Assembly (NCBI GenBank): GCA_964361795.1
Contig: CAYIBZ010000004.1
Location: 1 to 33,954 of the forward strand
Direction: 5' to 3'
Length of the DNA: 33,954 nucleotides
DNA from: CAYIBZ01 sp964361795
GTDB lineage: Bacteria; Patescibacteriota; Minisyncoccia; UBA6257; WO2-44-18
In this document: piece by piece, positions 7,825-13,832 of the stretch
Layout of the letters: every line of letters starts with the position of its first letter
Numbering within the stretch: position 1 is the stretch's first letter
Notes under the pieces: model-generated
The model's input: the letters and a program-made list of their open reading frames with translations, nothing else
What the model was told of the DNA's origin: nothing
Databases searched by the model: none
Program-made: the position numbers and the translations under genes

Positions 7825-9261
7825 TTATATCGTTAAAAGATCAATAAGAATTTTTTGCAGAGCGGCGGGATTGCCTTTCCCTTTAAGAGCGGACATGGAC
7901 TTCCCAACTAAAAATTGAAGGGCGTTGGATTTCCCATTTTTGTAGTCGGCGGCGGCGGCGGGGTTTTCCGCGATTACTTTTTCGGCTGTTGGCCTTAATT
8001 GGCTTTCATCGGAAATCTGGGATAGATTCTCTTGTTCCAAAATTTTTCTCGGATCTAAGCCGGTTTCCGCCATTTTTATTAAAATATCTTTAGCGCCTCG
8101 GCTGGAAACTTTCCCGGAAGAAATTATCTGGATAAGATCGGAGAAATCTTCCGGAGAAATTTTTAATTCCAAAAAGCTAATTCCTTTACTAACCATTAGT
8201 CCTCTTAAATCGCTAGTAAGATAATTAAAGGCCAAGATAATTTTTTCCGGCAATTTAGATCCATCTTCTTCCGCCAATTCGGAGATTGTTTCCTCAAAAT
8301 ATTCAGCTAAATCTCGGCCTATCACCAATAATTCCGCCTGTTCCGGATTTAATCCGTATTCTTTAGCAAAACGGACGCGTTTTTCGTGGGGCATTTCGGG
8401 AATAGAAGACTTGAAAGATTTTAAATCAAACTTTCCAATATCCATCATGGGCAGATCCGGCTCGGGAAAATAACGATAATCGTGGGCTTCTTCTTTTAGC
8501 CGCTGTGACACCGTCTCTTTTTTATTGTCGTCCCATCCTCTGGTTTCTTGCACTATTTTTTTGCCATCTCGCAGCGCTTCTTCCTGCCTTTTTGTCTCGT
8601 ATTCTATAGCGTCATGAACCGCTTTGAAAGAATTGATATTTTTCACCTCTACTTTAGTCCCCATCGCTTCACCCTCTTTTCTAACAGAAATATTCGCCTC
8701 CACCCTCATTTGTCCCTTTTCCATATCAGCGTCGGAAATGCCTAAATACCGCAAAATAAGCTGCAGCTCTTTCGCGAATTCAACTGCTTGATCGGCATTT
8801 TTTATATCCGGCTCGGTTACTAATTCCATCAGCGGCACGCTGGCGCGATTAAAATCCACTAGCGAATTTTTGCCATCTTCCGAATGAATAAGACGGCCGG
8901 TGTCTTCTTCCAAGTGGATTCTTCTCAAACTAACGCCCCGTAAAACGCCGCCAAAAATTAATGGCAAGTCATATTGAGAAATTTGATACCCCTTGGGAAG
9001 ATCGGGGTAAAAATAATTTTTACGGTCAAACTTAGAAAATTGGGGAATATCGCCATTTAACGCCATGCCTATTTTTAAAACCGATTCCACGGCTTTTTTA
9101 TTAATAGTCGGCAAAGTGCCCGGATGGCCGGCGCAAATCGGGCAAACATTGGAGTTTGGATGCTTTTCGTTCGGATCATTCAGGCATTCGCAGAACATCT
9201 TCGCGGCTGTCTTCAGCTCGGCGTGTATTTCCAAGCCGATGGTTGGCTCATATTTAGACAT
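7825..9261 (-). CDS. gatB: Aspartyl/glutamyl-tRNA amidotransferase subunit B
   Basis: Subunit B of GatCAB, which converts misacylated Glu-tRNA-Gln (and Asp-tRNA-Asn) to the amidated form; GatB carries the kinase/transamidase active site and binds tRNA. The 478 residues match the family length. The start PTIGLEIHAEL and the Cys-rich loop (KMFCEC ... NVCPICAGHPGTLP) are typical, followed by the cradle domain (YFYPDLPKGYQISQYD, EEDTGR, DFNRAS.PLMELVTEPD, MEKGQMRVEANIS) and a C-terminal YqeY-like helical tail. gatA and gatC are not in the window, so the complex is encoded at separate loci. It follows the terminator of the upstream hypothetical gene, so it is expected to have its own start of transcription in 9262-9282. 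Confidence 0.97.
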   Translation of the reverse strand: MSKYEPTIGLEIHAELKTAAKMFCECLNDPNEKHPNSNVCPICAGHPGTLPTINKKAVESVLKIGMALNGDIPQFSKFDRKNYFYPDLPKGYQISQYDLPLIFGGVLRGVSLRRIHLEEDTGRLIHSEDGKNSLVDFNRASVPLMELVTEPDIKNADQAVEFAKELQLILRYLGISDADMEKGQMRVEANISVRKEGEAMGTKVEVKNINSFKAVHDAIEYETKRQEEALRDGKKIVQETRGWDDNKKETVSQRLKEEAHDYRYFPEPDLPMMDIGKFDLKSFKSSIPEMPHEKRVRFAKEYGLNPEQAELLVIGRDLAEYFEETISELAEEDGSKLPEKIILAFNYLTSDLRGLMVSKGISFLELKISPEDFSDLIQIISSGKVSSRGAKDILIKMAETGLDPRKILEQENLSQISDESQLRPTAEKVIAENPAAAADYKNGKSNALQFLVGKSMSALKGKGNPAALQKILIDLLTI

Positions 9262-9282
9262 AATCTATAAAATAATTTTAAC

Positions 9283-9312
9283 AAAAAAATCTTCCGATAG
9301 CCATCGGAAGAT
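9283..9312 (-). terminator. Rho-independent terminator of the deaminase cassette
   Basis: On the minus strand ATCTTCCGAT and ATCGGAAGAT (9303-9312 and 9289-9298) form a 10-bp stem with a 4-nt loop, followed by a run of T (9283-9289). The stem overlaps the stop codon of the upstream gene and separates the cassette from gatB. Confidence 0.85.
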
Positions 9313-9743
9313 CATTTTTCAATGCGAAACTGCAAAACAGTTTGGCCGCTTGATCTTTCTATAATTCTAACCTCAACCGCCGACACTTTGTAAGCAGGCC
9401 TGGAAATAATCGGTTTAATCTGTCGCCGGTATTGACGGCCGGGGTAAATTTCCCATTTATCTTTCATTAAAACAGCGCATAGATCATTGCCTTTCTGATT
9501 CGTGTCGGCTTTGAGACCCCAAATTCTTATAACCGTTTTCTTCCCTAAAATGTCGTAATCCCGTCCATTCGCTAAACCCGAGGGATCTGTGTAAAAATTT
9601 ACGTAACAAAACCATAAGGGATTATTCATATCATTAGGGTCGGAGACTGCGGTATAAAAAGATCCTTTTTCCAAATCAATATATAAAGATTGCTGACTGT
9701 CTAATTTCCAACTTCTGAAGTCCGGCGATGTCATGTTCTTCAT
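9312..9743 (-). CDS. Hypothetical protein, last gene of the deaminase cassette
   Basis: Not a family I recognise. The product is 143 residues, predicted mainly beta, with no signal or membrane segment. It resembles the 7354-7785 product (SPDF..W near the N-terminus, a central R-I-W-G, a C-terminal VxVRIxE-like strand), so the two are paralogues on either side of gatB. The ATG at 9743 is preferred over an upstream in-frame ATG at 9770: its first base is the last base of the preceding gene's stop (TAATG), and AGAGG lies 8 nt upstream, which argues for translational coupling. A function tied to the upstream nucleoside-related genes is only inferred from the coupling. Confidence 0.68.
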   Translation of the reverse strand: MKNMTSPDFRSWKLDSQQSLYIDLEKGSFYTAVSDPNDMNNPLWFCYVNFYTDPSGLANGRDYDILGKKTVIRIWGLKADTNQKGNDLCAVLMKDKWEIYPGRQYRRQIKPIISRPAYKVSAVEVRIIERSSGQTVLQFRIEK

Positions 9744-10204
9744 TAAAGAAGCCTCTTTAAAAGTTCGCACGGCGTGGCAACAACTTCGTGAATTAATTTT
9801 CGCGCCGATGGCTCTAAATAAAGGCCGTCGGGATACTGGCCCATCAGAGTTTTATCTTCAAGCGCGTAAATAATCTTCCCCCAAGCGGCGGCGGCAAATA
9901 ACTCGCCAATCGTGTTTGCTCCGAGATAGCCATCTTTATTAAAGATAAAAGTAACGTCGGTTACTCTAACTTTTCTGAAGAGATGGTCATAAACCCGTCC
10001 GGCAACTTCGGATCGATAGACTTCGTTATTCATCCGGTCTTTCTCCGAAAGAAGATGAAAATTATCGGGGCGATTTCTAAATTCCGGATCAAAGACGACC
10101 AATTTAAATCCTTTCCGAGACGCTAATATATCAATGGAATGGATAAAGAAATCTAACTGGGTTTTAAAACGCTGGCTTGAACAAAATGTCACCGATTTAG
10201 CCAT
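9743..10204 (-). CDS. Rossmann-like protein, nucleoside deoxyribosyltransferase-like (copy 2)
   Basis: About 153 residues. The N-terminus TFCSSQRFK.QLD.F.H is a strand-loop-helix typical of Rossmann-like folds, and near residue 93 there is FNKDGYLGANTIGELFAAA. That string resembles the dG-Y-[IL]-G-x-[ST]-T-x-x-E motif seen in nucleoside 2-deoxyribosyltransferase-like proteins, where the Glu is catalytic in characterised members. It is clearly a paralogue of the gene just upstream (10197-10694). The ATG at 10204 overlaps the upstream stop by 8 nt and has AAAGGA 9 nt upstream; a TTG at 10207 is the alternative. Family assignment is from motif memory and moderate; activity as a transferase, hydrolase or mere nucleotide binder is undetermined. 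Confidence 0.6.
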   Translation of the reverse strand: MAKSVTFCSSQRFKTQLDFFIHSIDILASRKGFKLVVFDPEFRNRPDNFHLLSEKDRMNNEVYRSEVAGRVYDHLFRKVRVTDVTFIFNKDGYLGANTIGELFAAAAWGKIIYALEDKTLMGQYPDGLYLEPSARKLIHEVVATPCELLKRLL

Positions 10205-10694
10205 CAAGCCATCCTTTCAGCCAGTTTTCCCAGACTAAATCAAAGTCCAGCGGATTGCCCTTTGGATGTTGAAAGGTGAATATCCTTTTGCGGTCAGTTT
10301 CGGAAACTAGGGCCATGTAACTTTCTTCTTCGTTTGGTTTGAGCATAATGACAGTCACGTCCAAGACTGCCGATCCAAAAATTTCACCGCCGGTATTCTT
10401 GCCGATATAACCGTTTTCTTTTCTCTGGCCGTTCAAGGATCGCGGATTAAAAACCAAACAGATTCCACCCATCTTGCCAACTTGAGCGATTCTTTTGAGG
10501 TGGGACAAAACTAATCCTTCAGCTTTGGTGCCGGACGCTTTTGGACGCCGATGCGGCAATCTTTTAGCAATCCGCCTGCGAATATATTTGAAGTTAGGCG
10601 GCAAAACCAGAACTCGCCTCTTTTCCAAAAAGTGGACGAATTCGTCCAGCTCCGATTTAAATCTCTGACTGCAACAGATGACCAGCGGCCTCAT
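10197..10694 (-). CDS. Rossmann-like protein, nucleoside deoxyribosyltransferase-like (copy 1)
   Basis: A 165-residue protein beginning RPLVICCSQRFKSELDEFVHFLE, which matches the paralogue's CSSQRFK.QLD.FIH. The second shared block is VFNPRSLNGQRKENGYIGKNTGGEIFGSA; here a short basic insert (about 8 residues, SLNGQRKE) precedes the GYIG motif. A basic, Arg/Lys-rich stretch near residues 39-57 (IRRRIAKRLPHRRPK) is absent from copy 2. The start is secure: ATGA overlap with the deaminase stop and a near-perfect GGAGGTG Shine-Dalgarno. The neighbouring dCMP-deaminase-like gene supports a nucleotide-related role, but no substrate can be read from sequence. Confidence 0.6.
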   Translation of the reverse strand: MRPLVICCSQRFKSELDEFVHFLEKRRVLVLPPNFKYIRRRIAKRLPHRRPKASGTKAEGLVLSHLKRIAQVGKMGGICLVFNPRSLNGQRKENGYIGKNTGGEIFGSAVLDVTVIMLKPNEEESYMALVSETDRKRIFTFQHPKGNPLDFDLVWENWLKGWLDG

Positions 10695-11245
10695 GCTTTC
10701 ACCTCCTTCATGGTGATTTCCAGTTTTGGCAGATTTCGAAAAATGCCTCCCGGGCCCTGTAAACGCGCCAGAGCTTTTTGGAAAACTTTCAAAACTTCAA
10801 CAACGTCGGATGCCCACTGATCAAGCCGAACAGCTTTATCGCGGCAAAGTTCTTCCACATAATTTTTCCCTTTAGCGTTCTCATAAGAACCAACGTAAAC
10901 TATTCTTTTTACGCCATTTTGAAGCAATGCCTTAACACAATCAAGACACGGCGTTGCCACAACATAGGCAGTCGCGCCTTCAAGATCGGCAACTGAATTA
11001 TGAATGGCATTAGCTTCTCCGTGCAGGGTCCGTAAGCAGTGGCCATCAATGAGGAGATGGCCGACACCGTCGTCATCGCAACTCGGAAGGCCGGAAACTG
11101 ATCCATTGTAGCCAGTGCCAACAATTCGCCTGTTCTTCACCAAAACACAGGCGGTTCGCAAACGATCGCAAGAACCGCGAGCAGAAATTAAAACTGCCGA
11201 CGTTATAAATAATTCGTCCCAAGAAAGCTTATTCTCGTTGCTCAT
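10691..11245 (-). CDS. dCMP deaminase-like cytidine/deoxycytidylate deaminase
   Basis: Zinc-dependent deaminase of the CDA fold, 184 residues. Visible active site: H75-G-E77 (zinc ligand and proton-shuttling Glu) and P99-C-L-D-C103 (the other two zinc ligands). The string GTGYNGSVSGLPSCDDDG upstream is characteristic of the dCMP deaminase (ComEB) branch, which makes dUMP for thymidylate synthase. A thyA-folA pair lies elsewhere in the window, consistent with that route. The C-terminus has about 40 residues beyond the core. AGGAG lies 10 nt before the ATG. It heads a four-gene cassette coupled by ATGA, an 8-nt overlap and TAATG. A free-base or RNA substrate cannot be excluded. Confidence 0.85.
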   Translation of the reverse strand: MSNENKLSWDELFITSAVLISARGSCDRLRTACVLVKNRRIVGTGYNGSVSGLPSCDDDGVGHLLIDGHCLRTLHGEANAIHNSVADLEGATAYVVATPCLDCVKALLQNGVKRIVYVGSYENAKGKNYVEELCRDKAVRLDQWASDVVEVLKVFQKALARLQGPGGIFRNLPKLEITMKEVKA

Positions 11246-11282
11246 CGCGCTCGCTCCTAAGAACTATCAACGAACTGCCTAT

Positions 11283-11311
11283 AGCATACAAAATAAAAAA
11301 TACCCTTGCAA
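11283..11311 (-). promoter_or_regulatory. Candidate promoter of the deaminase cassette
   Basis: On the minus strand TTGCAA (11306-11311), 17 nt, TATGCT (11283-11288). The -35 lies in the loop-closing part of the preceding terminator palindrome, so terminator and promoter overlap. Both boxes are 4/6 matches. Confidence 0.42.
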
Positions 11312-11321
11312 GGGTATTTTT
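11296..11321 (-). terminator. Perfect-palindrome terminator after the zinc-ribbon gene
   Basis: A 26-nt perfect palindrome centred on TTGCAA with TACCC/GGGTA arms and A/T flanks. It overlaps the zinc-ribbon stop codon (11320-11322) and could terminate in either direction; on the minus strand it continues into a T-rich run. Confidence 0.8.
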
Positions 11322-11511
11322 ACGCGGGGCCGCCTACTTCATTGATTCGTTTGTCACAACAGACGCAACGCTTGCGCCGCACGGCGCAGGTAACACAGGA
11401 TCGCCAACTGCCATTCATCGCTTCTTTCTTGCATCGCGGACAATCCAGAATCACTCGGGTAAACCTCTTCTTTCGGCATTCAATACAAAGATGCGTCCGA
11501 GATGAAGCCAT
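11320..11511 (-). CDS. Small four-CxxC zinc-ribbon protein
   Basis: A 63-residue, strongly basic protein with four CxxC knuckles: C9-C12, C24-C27, C39-C42 and C49-C52. That is enough for two structural zinc sites. No other domain fits. The call as a real gene rests on an excellent Shine-Dalgarno (AAAGGAGG, 7-8 nt before the ATG), a good promoter upstream (11553-11581) and a terminator at the stop. I do not recognise a named family; nucleic-acid or protein binding is plausible for a basic zinc ribbon but is not shown. Confidence 0.72.
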   Translation of the reverse strand: MASSRTHLCIECRKKRFTRVILDCPRCKKEAMNGSWRSCVTCAVRRKRCVCCDKRINEVGGPA

Positions 11512-11552
11512 GCGGCTGCCTCCTTTAACGCTGCCAAAAAGTTCCGAGTCGT

Positions 11553-11581
11553 ATTTTAATAGACTTTCCCCGCGCCGTCAA
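11553..11581 (-). promoter_or_regulatory. Promoter of the zinc-ribbon gene
   Basis: TTGACG (11576-11581), exact 17-nt spacer, TAAAAT (11553-11558) on the minus strand, giving a roughly 35-nt leader that contains AAAGGAGG. Confidence 0.62.
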
Positions 11582-11598
11582 CTGCTTTTACGAAAAAG

Positions 11599-11649
11599 AA
11601 AAAACCCGCCAAAACTGTAATCGCGCTTGATGCGACGAAGTCTTGGCGG
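11599..11649 (-). terminator. Long terminator hairpin of the small membrane protein gene
   Basis: On the minus strand CCGCCAAGAC (11640-11649) pairs with GTTTTGGCGG (11606-11615) with one G-T wobble. An inner TCG.CGC/GCGCGA stem lies between them, and a T-rich tail follows. It sits 17 nt after the small gene's stop. Confidence 0.75.
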
Positions 11650-11665
11650 CAACTATTTGATATAG

Positions 11666-11818
11666 TTACAAACTATACCGTAAAAGAAGGGCGAGAACAA
11701 TTGGAAAAAGAATAAAGATGCCCACAAACCACACGAAAATTGTCCAATAAGACGGATTTTGAAATTTTTCCCAACGCTCCCACTTTAATAGATAGCGCTG
11801 CATGTCAAAACTAGCCAC
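11666..11818 (-). CDS. 50-residue single-pass membrane protein
   Basis: A short gene easily missed by length filters. It starts at GTG (11818), preceded by AAAGGAG 5 nt upstream, and encodes about 50 residues. The first 24 are polar and aromatic (DMQRYLLKWERWEKFQNPSYW). Residues about 25-46 form one hydrophobic helix (TIFVWFVGIFILFPIVLALLL) followed by RYSL. It has its own promoter (11846-11874) and terminator (11599-11649), which together make it likely to be real. The function is unknown. It resembles small membrane proteins in general; a type I toxin-like role could be considered but nothing specific supports it. Confidence 0.68.
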   Translation of the reverse strand: MASFDMQRYLLKWERWEKFQNPSYWTIFVWFVGIFILFPIVLALLLRYSL

Positions 11819-11845
11819 AACATCTCCTTTCAATTTCCTGCCTGT

Positions 11846-11874
11846 ATATTAACATATCTCTAAAAATAATGCAA
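11846..11874 (-). promoter_or_regulatory. Promoter of the small membrane protein gene
   Basis: TTGCAT (11869-11874), 17 nt, TAATAT (11846-11851) on the minus strand, between the toxin stop and the GTG start. Confidence 0.5.
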
Positions 11875-11906
11875 GTTTTATTTCCTCGACCTTCTCGCCC
11901 AGTCCG

Positions 11907-12158
11907 TTAATTGTAAATCTCTCGGCGGTGGCCAACCGCTAGAACAATAATAGAATTATTCACAACGTCAAAAATCACTCGGTAATCCCCGATACGGTAG
12001 CGATAGCTTCCAACATTTTTATCTTTTAATGCACTAGCAAAGCTCAATGGCTTGTTCGTACTAGTGAAATAATCGAGTTTTTTAATAATTCGTTTTTGAA
12101 TCGGCTTAGGCAACTTTCTTAAATCCCTTAGTGCGAAGGGTTTAAAATAGTAATCCAT
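11907..12158 (-). CDS. RelE/ParE-family toxin
   Basis: An 83-residue protein with the RelE/ParE layout: FKPFALRDLRKLPKPIQKRI (helical hairpin of the family), then the strand block YRYRIGDYRVIFDV, a further strand IIVLAVGHRREIY with the typical basic His-Arg-Arg near the end. In RelE-type members this fold cuts mRNA on the ribosome; ParE-type members poison gyrase. The presence of several Arg/His/Lys at the expected sites favours an RNase but does not prove it. It follows the antitoxin by 11 nt and has no clear Shine-Dalgarno, consistent with coupled, low translation relative to the antitoxin. Confidence 0.85.
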   Translation of the reverse strand: MDYYFKPFALRDLRKLPKPIQKRIIKKLDYFTSTNKPLSFASALKDKNVGSYRYRIGDYRVIFDVVNNSIIVLAVGHRREIYN

Positions 12159-12169
12159 AAATCGAAGTT

Positions 12170-12385
12170 CTAAATACGAAGAAGCTCTTTCACTTGCGAG
12201 GAAGAATAAAATTTCTTCTCCATTCGCGCTTTGGCAATTTTTTTCTTAAAACTTTTGGATTCATTGGCTTGCACATCCTCTAATCGATCTTCTATCTCTT
12301 TCCAAATAGAAAGCGGTAAAACCACTACTGGCTTTTTGCCGATTTTTTGCACCTTACTTTGCTCTAATAATTTAGCAGTAGTCAT
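12170..12385 (-). CDS. Antitoxin of the RelE/ParE-type pair (Phd/YefM-like N-terminus)
   Basis: A 71-residue protein directly upstream of the toxin. The N-terminal half (KVQKIGKKPVVVLPLSIWKE) resembles the strand-helix DNA-binding head of Phd/YefM-type antitoxins, and the C-terminal half is a charged helix that would wrap the toxin. The ATG (12385) lies only 8 nt after a TATAAT box, so the mRNA should be leaderless or nearly so. A perfect inverted repeat flanks that box (12386-12408), the expected place for autoregulation. The exact antitoxin family is uncertain. Confidence 0.75.
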   Translation of the reverse strand: MTTAKLLEQSKVQKIGKKPVVVLPLSIWKEIEDRLEDVQANESKSFKKKIAKARMEKKFYSSSQVKELLRI

Positions 12386-12408
12386 ATAGTTTAATTATAA
12401 CAAACTAT
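12386..12408 (-). promoter_or_regulatory. Antitoxin promoter inside a palindromic operator
   Basis: ATAGTTT (12386-12392 on the plus strand) and AAACTAT (12402-12408) are perfect 7-bp inverted repeats 9 nt apart. The extended -10 TGTTATAAT (TATAAT at 12394-12399, minus strand) lies between them. There is no recognisable -35. A regulator bound here would cover the -10, fitting autorepression by the antitoxin or the complex. The right arm touches the rplK stop codon. Confidence 0.6.
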
Positions 12409-12833
12409 CACTCAATAACCTCAATTCCCATATTTCTGGCGGTGCCGGCGATGGTTTTCATGGCCGATTCAATATCATTCGCGTTTAGATCGGGCATTTT
12501 CTTTTCCGCAATCTTGCGGAGATCTTCTTTGGTAACTTTTCCCACTTTCTTGGTGCGCGGTTCTCCGGAACCTTTTTCAATGCCAGCCGCTTTTTTCAAT
12601 AATGCCGACGCGGGAGGAGTTTTTAATTTAAAAGTAAAACTGCGGTCTTCATAAACAGTAATCTCGGCGGGAACAACATCGCCTGTCATTGTTTTCGTGG
12701 CGTCATTAAACTGTTTGCAGAATTCTTGAATGTTAACGCCGTGCTGGCCTAAAGCCGGCCCGATCGGAGGGGCGGGATTTGCTTTACCGGCTTCAATTTG
12801 AAGTTTTAATAACGCTTTAACTGGTTTTGCCAT
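12408..12833 (-). CDS. rplK: 50S ribosomal protein L11
   Basis: 141 residues, the standard L11 length. The start MAKPVKALLKLQIEAGKA and the block PAPPIGPALGQHGVNI are diagnostic, and the C-terminal rRNA-binding domain (TPPASALLKKAAG ... ARNMGIEV) is complete. L11 forms the GTPase-associated region of the ribosome and is needed for RelA activation. An open frame extends upstream, but the ATG at 12833 matches the family start. It has its own promoter (12915-12942) and a leader of about 75 nt. The usual partner rplA does not follow; a toxin-antitoxin pair does. Confidence 0.97.
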   Translation of the reverse strand: MAKPVKALLKLQIEAGKANPAPPIGPALGQHGVNIQEFCKQFNDATKTMTGDVVPAEITVYEDRSFTFKLKTPPASALLKKAAGIEKGSGEPRTKKVGKVTKEDLRKIAEKKMPDLNANDIESAMKTIAGTARNMGIEVIE

Positions 12834-12914
12834 TTTTTCCCAAGAGCGAAGCGATTGGCTGAAAAAATGAGCATCCCGCCCAAATTTTGCCGTAGCTTCT
12901 ATGATTAAGTAATA

Positions 12915-12942
12915 ATTATACTTTAAAACCAGGAATTGTAAA
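12915..12942 (-). promoter_or_regulatory. Promoter of rplK
   Basis: TTTACA (12937-12942), 16 nt, TATAAT (12915-12920) on the minus strand, with a perfect -10. It predicts a start near 12908 and a leader of about 75 nt. Confidence 0.65.
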
Positions 12943-12946
12943 GTGC

Positions 12947-13026
12947 GGCCCGCGCGGGCCGAATAGGCGCATCCCGTCATTGGCGAAGCGGGCCGCTATG
13001 GCATAGCCCGCAAAATTTTGGCGGGG
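12947..13026. repeat. GC-rich palindrome cluster between nusG and rplK
   Basis: Three nested or adjacent dyads in an otherwise AT-leaning neighbourhood: the 14-nt perfect palindrome GGCCCGCGCGGGCC (12947-12960), GCGGGC/GCCCGC (12988-12993 and 13006-13011) enclosing CTATGGCATAG, and CCCGC-AAAATTTTG-GCGGG (13007-13025). No T tract follows the stems on the minus strand, so they are not classic terminators for nusG. They look like a dispersed palindromic repeat. Confidence 0.6.
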
Positions 13027-13034
13027 AGCCATGC

Positions 13035-13586
13035 TTATAACTTTTTAATCTGTAAAGAGTCTAATTCCACGACGGTGTCTCGGCCAAAAATTGGCACTAA
13101 AACTTTTATCTTTCCCTTATCTTCGTCTATCTCTGCCACTTTAGCGTCATAATCCTTAAACGGACCGTCGGTTATTTTTACCGTTTCTCCCACCTTCAAG
13201 TCAACGGTGAATTTAGTTTCTTCGTTGCCCATTCTAGACATCAGTTCGTCAATTTCGGTTTTGGAAAGAGGGGCGGGAGTTGTGGAATCCGCGCCGACAA
13301 ATCCGGTAACCCGAGGCGTGTTGCGCACAACATACCAGGAATCTTCAGTTAAGACCATATCCACCAAAACATAGCCGGGATAAATTTTTTCTTCAACAGT
13401 TCTCCTCTTTCCATTTTTGATTTTAATTTTCTTTTCTTTGGGAACAATAACATTAAAAATCTTGTCGGTCATAGACAAAGATTCAACCCGCTGTTTTAGA
13501 TACCGGGCAACAGCGTCTTCGTAGCCGGAATAAGTATGCACCGCATACCAATGGCGACTTTGATCTTTCTTAATTTCTTCTGCCAT
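13035..13586 (-). CDS. nusG: Transcription termination/antitermination protein NusG
   Basis: 183 residues. The N-terminal NGN domain opens with RHWYAVHTYSGYEDAVARYL, followed by KIYPGYVLVDM and the hydrophobic groove region WYVVRNTPRVTGFVG. The C-terminal KOW domain reads VGETVKITDGPFKDYDAKVAEID. NusG binds RNA polymerase and links it to the ribosome or Rho. It follows secE by 6 nt, the standard secE-nusG order, and is expected to be read from the strong promoter at 13818-13846. Confidence 0.97.
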   Translation of the reverse strand: MAEEIKKDQSRHWYAVHTYSGYEDAVARYLKQRVESLSMTDKIFNVIVPKEKKIKIKNGKRRTVEEKIYPGYVLVDMVLTEDSWYVVRNTPRVTGFVGADSTTPAPLSKTEIDELMSRMGNEETKFTVDLKVGETVKITDGPFKDYDAKVAEIDEDKGKIKVLVPIFGRDTVVELDSLQIKKL

Positions 13587-13592
13587 TATTTT

Positions 13593-13775
13593 TTAAATTA
13601 TCTTGCTTAAAGCGAAAGTGAAAATCGCGTCCAAAACTCCCAAAAAAACGGCAACGGCTAATGAAATAATAATTACCGAAGCGGTCATTCTAATGGTATC
13701 GCGGTAACTTGGCCAATTGACCCGATGAAATTCCTGACGAGATTCCTCCAAAAAATTTTTGACTTTAGAGATCAT
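13593..13775 (-). CDS. secE: Preprotein translocase subunit SecE
   Basis: 60 residues, the single-helix form of SecE. The amphipathic segment FLEESRQEFHRVNWPSYRDT contains the conserved RVNWP block, followed by one membrane helix (VIIISLAVAVFLGVLDAIFTF). It clamps SecY in the translocon. There is no Shine-Dalgarno before the ATG at 13775; the leader instead contains one arm of an 11-bp inverted repeat. Confidence 0.93.
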   Translation of the reverse strand: MISKVKNFLEESRQEFHRVNWPSYRDTIRMTASVIIISLAVAVFLGVLDAIFTFALSKII

Positions 13776-13778
13776 ATG

Positions 13779-13832
13779 CGATTCTAATAAACCGGATTTG
13801 TATAATTAGTATTCATTAGTATATTAGAATCG
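13779..13832. repeat. Inverted repeat around the secE promoter
   Basis: CGATTCTAATA (13779-13789) and TATTAGAATCG (13822-13832) are a perfect 11-bp inverted repeat 32 nt apart. The outer arm covers the promoter spacer and part of the -10; the inner arm ends 3 nt from the secE start codon. It could be an operator or, in read-through RNA from gyrB, a hairpin hiding the secE start. Confidence 0.6.

Noticed and set aside
12834..12980. N-terminal extension of rplK
   Set aside because: Upstream frame is open by chance through the promoter and leader; L11 proteins start at MAKPVK and are about 141 residues.
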